From positions 18,033-82,032 of the forward strand of contig CACGLE010000003.1 of assembly GCA_902573725.1 (NCBI GenBank): DNA of 64,000 nucleotides, read 5' to 3'. Shown one piece after another: positions 61,648 to 64,000 of this stretch. This DNA is from an uncultured SAR116 cluster alpha proteobacterium (GTDB taxonomy: Bacteria; Pseudomonadota; Alphaproteobacteria; Puniceispirillales; Puniceispirillaceae). The notes under the pieces were generated by a model. It did not search any database. It saw only the letters and a program-made list of their open reading frames with translations, and had not been told where the DNA came from. Numbering within the stretch: position 1 is the first letter of the stretch; each line of letters begins with the position of its first letter. A program made the translations under genes and the position numbers.

Positions 61648-61937
61648 ATGGTTTATAAGGTTAATTGAAAAAATTGATTAATTTTAGTTTTGAAAAATTA
61701 AAATAAAAATTCACTATTATGTGTTACTAATATGAAGAAAAATTCTATTAAAAACAACTCAATAGAAAAATTAAAAACAACTGATTTTCTTACAAATCTA
61801 AAATCCGTAAATAAAACATTTTTTATCGTGCTAAATAGCTACGCCTCATCCAGTTAAATAATTCTCTGCTTGCAATAAAACTCAAATGTGCCACAGTTTT
61901 TGTCTGAGTAATTGTGTTAAACCAAGAGGAGAACGAT

Positions 61938-62738
61938 ATGCTTAAAAAATTAATAGGAATTTCGCTAGCATCTATTTTATTTGCAGCTCCATTAGCAGCT
62001 GATACCCTAGATGATGTTATAGATAGAGGCACTCTCAGATGTGGGGTCGTTCTTGATTTTCCACCAATAGGGTATTTCGATGCTAATAATGAGCCGGCTG
62101 GATTTGATGTTGAATATTGTAATGATATGGCTGCAGCCCTGGAAGTAGATGTAGAGATTTTATCGTTAACATGGTCGGAGCGACTTCCTGTAATTGTAAC
62201 TGGTCGTGCAGATGTGGTTTTTGGAGCAACTTCAGATAGCTTATCACGGGCAAAAACTGTTGGATTTTCAATTCCATACGCTATTTACTACGCGCAAGGA
62301 GTTGTAAACTCTAATAGCGGTATAAAAACATTTGATGATATTCGCGGGAAGCGCGTTGCTGCGGCCGTTGGCACAGTGCCAGAGCAAGAATGGCTTAAAA
62401 TTGCAAAAGAGTGGGGAGAGGAAAATCTTTATCAAGGTTACCAATCAGAGAATGAGGTTTTTCTTGCTGTAGCTCAGGGTAAAGCTGACCTTGGTATTAC
62501 AACAAACACTGCAGTCAAACCAATTACAGAGCAATATGATAACATTGATGCAGGACCTAGAATGCCATGGACAACTGATTATACTTCAGTTGTTGGCAAG
62601 CGGACTGATATAAGTTGGCTTAACTACTTAAATCTTTTTGTAACACATCAGGTGAGGTCTGGACGTTATCAAGAATTATGGGGTAAATTTGTTGGTGGCG
62701 AAGCACCGGAACTTAGAATCCCTGGCGTGATGTACTAA
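61938..62738 (+). CDS. Amino-acid ABC transporter substrate-binding protein (family 3)
   Basis: The 266-residue exported protein has signal MLKKLIGISLASILFAAPLA followed by ADTLDDVIDRGTLRCGVVLD. It also has the ligand motifs PPIGYFDANNEPAGFDVEYC and RADVVFGATSDSLSRAKTVGFS. AGAGGAG precedes ATG 61938; the longer frame from 61914 is unlikely. Its place opposite aconitase X suggests a hydroxyproline-like or other amino-acid ligand. The upstream 290 bases (61648-61937) are AT-rich; a 41-codon frame at 61732-61857 is not convincing. Confidence 0.9.
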   Translation: MLKKLIGISLASILFAAPLAADTLDDVIDRGTLRCGVVLDFPPIGYFDANNEPAGFDVEYCNDMAAALEVDVEILSLTWSERLPVIVTGRADVVFGATSDSLSRAKTVGFSIPYAIYYAQGVVNSNSGIKTFDDIRGKRVAAAVGTVPEQEWLKIAKEWGEENLYQGYQSENEVFLAVAQGKADLGITTNTAVKPITEQYDNIDAGPRMPWTTDYTSVVGKRTDISWLNYLNLFVTHQVRSGRYQELWGKFVGGEAPELRIPGVMY

Positions 62739-62758
62739 TCCAGCTACAAATTTGATTT

Positions 62759-62788
62759 CCCCGCATCCAAATAATTTTTGATGCGGGG
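62759..62788 (+). promoter_or_regulatory. Hairpin after the family-3 binding protein gene
   Basis: CCCCGCATC and GATGCGGGG form a perfect 9-bp stem with a 12-base loop, 20 bases after the stop. No long T-run follows, so it is probably a message-stabilising stem. It overlaps a possible upstream ATG (62781) of the next frame, which supports the downstream start at 62808. Confidence 0.75.
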
Positions 62789-62807
62789 AATCCAAGAAAT
62801 TTTTCTA

Positions 62808-63470
62808 ATGTTTGACTATAATTTTCACTGGCGTCCTGTATTGAAAAGTTTACCAGATTTGCTTGAAGCAAGTCTTGTTACGTTGCAAGTGGCGGTGCTA
62901 TCAATGATTATAGGAATTGTAATTGGATTATTTTTATCAATTATCAAATTAAAAGCAAAAGGACCACTTCAATGGTTTGCGAGCTGCTGGATTGAGCTAG
63001 CTAGAAATACCCCCGCTTTATTTCAACTTTTTTTCTTTGGATTTGGACTAGGAGCATTGGGGATTCACCTAACTCCATTTTTTATTGTTTTAGCTGGATT
63101 AAGCTTTAATAATGCAGGCTATCTTGCTGAAAATTTTCGAGGGGGTTTCAATGCTGTTCCAGAAACACAAATGAAAGCCGCTAGAAGCTTGGGAATGAAT
63201 TTATGGCAGGCATATACTCGAATATTAGTTCCGCAAGTATTAAAAATTGTCTATTATCCAATGACTAACCAATTTGTTTGGGCAGTTCTTATGTCTTCTC
63301 TAGGTATGTTGGTTGGTTTTCGTGAATTATCAGGTGAAACTCAGTTTTTTGCTAGTAAGACATATAGAATTTTCGAATATTTCGCAGCAGCCGCAATAAT
63401 ATATTACCTCTTGGTTAAGCTAATTTTATTTGTTTCAAGAGTTCTTGCAACTCGATTATTTCGTTATTGA
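62808..63470 (+). CDS. Amino-acid ABC transporter permease 1
   Basis: The roughly 220-residue HisM-family permease has ELARNTPALFQLFFFGFGLG and the EAA loop KAARSLGMNLWQAYTRILVPQVL. I start it at ATG 62808 because the frame's earlier ATG lies in the hairpin. It pairs with the permease that begins 13 bases after its stop. Confidence 0.88.
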   Translation: MFDYNFHWRPVLKSLPDLLEASLVTLQVAVLSMIIGIVIGLFLSIIKLKAKGPLQWFASCWIELARNTPALFQLFFFGFGLGALGIHLTPFFIVLAGLSFNNAGYLAENFRGGFNAVPETQMKAARSLGMNLWQAYTRILVPQVLKIVYYPMTNQFVWAVLMSSLGMLVGFRELSGETQFFASKTYRIFEYFAAAAIIYYLLVKLILFVSRVLATRLFRY

Positions 63471-63483
63471 TGATGGGTCTTGA

Positions 63484-64000
63484 ATGGAAAATCAAATAAG
63501 TTTCTTTAGTAGTTTTGCTTTAAACGATGTTTTCTTCATGGCTGAGGCAGCTTATAGAACGTTATTGATTTCTATAATTTCAATCTCGATTGGAACTGTT
63601 ATTGGCAGTATATTTGGTTGGATGTTGTTTGAGGGGCGTATTATAGCTATCATATTATTGGGTCCTATTTTAGATGTTTTCAGGTCTGTGCCTCTTATAA
63701 TTCAACTCGTTCTATTTTATAATTTTGCTCCTATCGTTGGTTTTGACCTTAATGCATTTGAATCTGGATTGGTTATCCTAACGTTATATACAGCAGCTCT
63801 TGTTGCAAATGTTGTGAGAGGCGGTATTGCATCTGTTGGCCAATCAATGAGAAGAGCGGCCCGTTCTCTTGGTATGAATTATTGGCAGGATTTACGCTAT
63901 GTAGTCTTCCCAATTGGTGTGCGTGCAATTTTTCCATCTTGGGTTGGTGTTGCACTTGGCGTATTGAAAGATAGCGCGCTAGTTTCAGTTTTAGGGTATG
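63484..64000 (+). CDS. Amino-acid ABC transporter permease 2 (partial, runs off the window)
   Basis: An open frame starts at ATG 63484 (MENQISFFSSF) and is still open at the last base, giving at least 172 residues. It has DVFRSVPLIIQLVLFYNFAP and the EAA loop RRAARSLGMNYWQDLRYVVFP, so it is the partner HisM-family permease. The 3' end and the expected ATPase gene lie beyond the window. Confidence 0.88.
   Translation, partial: MENQISFFSSFALNDVFFMAEAAYRTLLISIISISIGTVIGSIFGWMLFEGRIIAIILLGPILDVFRSVPLIIQLVLFYNFAPIVGFDLNAFESGLVILTLYTAALVANVVRGGIASVGQSMRRAARSLGMNYWQDLRYVVFPIGVRAIFPSWVGVALGVLKDSALVSVLGY

Noticed and set aside
61732..61857. 41-codon + strand frame in the gap before the second family-3 binding protein
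   Set aside because: It is very Lys/Asn-rich in an AT-rich gap, with no ribosome binding site and no similarity that I recognise. It could be chance or a decayed gene start.
1..64000. tRNA, rRNA, CRISPR arrays, insertion sequences, prophage genes
   Set aside because: None was found on reading both strands: no regularly spaced repeats, no transposase or integrase frames, and no cloverleaf-like segments with the usual TTCGA-type loop.

Overview
The window is AT-rich (roughly mid-30s percent GC by eye) and densely coding, with short intergenic gaps. It has no rRNA, tRNA, insertion sequence, phage gene or CRISPR array that I can see. The gene content suggests a free-living, probably marine, heterotrophic alphaproteobacterium. 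The main clues are a TRAP transporter, four ABC uptake loci for organic solutes plus a high-affinity phosphate ABC system, a PstA with the long alphaproteobacterial N-terminal insert, an Anbu operon, and ArsJ-type arsenate detoxification. No 16S or other marker gene is present, so the lineage cannot be fixed.

Layout. 1-5.8 kb: small genes (DUF2652 cyclase-like, DUF4174, queF, a PsiE-like protein, an alpha/beta hydrolase, a Nudix hydrolase). 5.9-13.2 kb (- strand): a complete phosphate module phoR-phoB-pstS-pstC-pstA-pstB-phoU, with Pho boxes before phoB and pstS. 13.3-18.3 kb: a DMT exporter, an M24 peptidase and a DctPQM TRAP transporter. 18.6-27.4 kb: a guanidine-hydrolase-like ureohydrolase followed by a small His-rich protein. 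Divergent from these run an amidase, a family-3 binding protein, two permeases, an M16 peptidase and an unusual Asp/Glu-racemase-like-aminotransferase fusion. 27.4-29.7 kb: arsJ plus its partner GAPDH, preceded by a third Pho-box-like repeat. 29.9-40 kb: a polyamine-type ABC importer (PotD, B, C, A) mixed with two aminotransferases, an aldehyde dehydrogenase, RidA, a tandem cyclase-family protein and a GntR regulator. 40.3-47.4 kb: an ABC exporter, the four-gene Anbu operon, a methyltransferase and a small DUF protein. 47.6-50.1 kb: two PNPOx-like split-barrel proteins and a GAF-class III nucleotide cyclase. 50.1-59.9 kb: a glycosyltransferase-like orphan divergent from a LacI regulator, a sugar ABC transporter, a GH63-type glycosylglycerate hydrolase and a phosphomannose-isomerase-like cupin. 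59.9-64 kb: a fused aconitase X (hydroxyproline dehydratase type) divergent from an amino-acid ABC transporter that runs off the right edge.

How the genes work together. Phosphate limitation would induce Pst uptake. The same Pho-type direct repeat before the GAPDH-arsJ pair suggests that arsenate entering with phosphate is detoxified under the same control. The nitrogen loci (ureohydrolase and Pot cluster) carry a nearly identical 37-nt upstream element, which suggests co-regulation. The sugar locus reads as uptake of glucosyl- or mannosylglycerate, hydrolysis, and entry of the hexose into metabolism under an autoregulated LacI repressor. GC-rich hairpins follow every ABC binding-protein gene and probably set the ratio of binding protein to permease.
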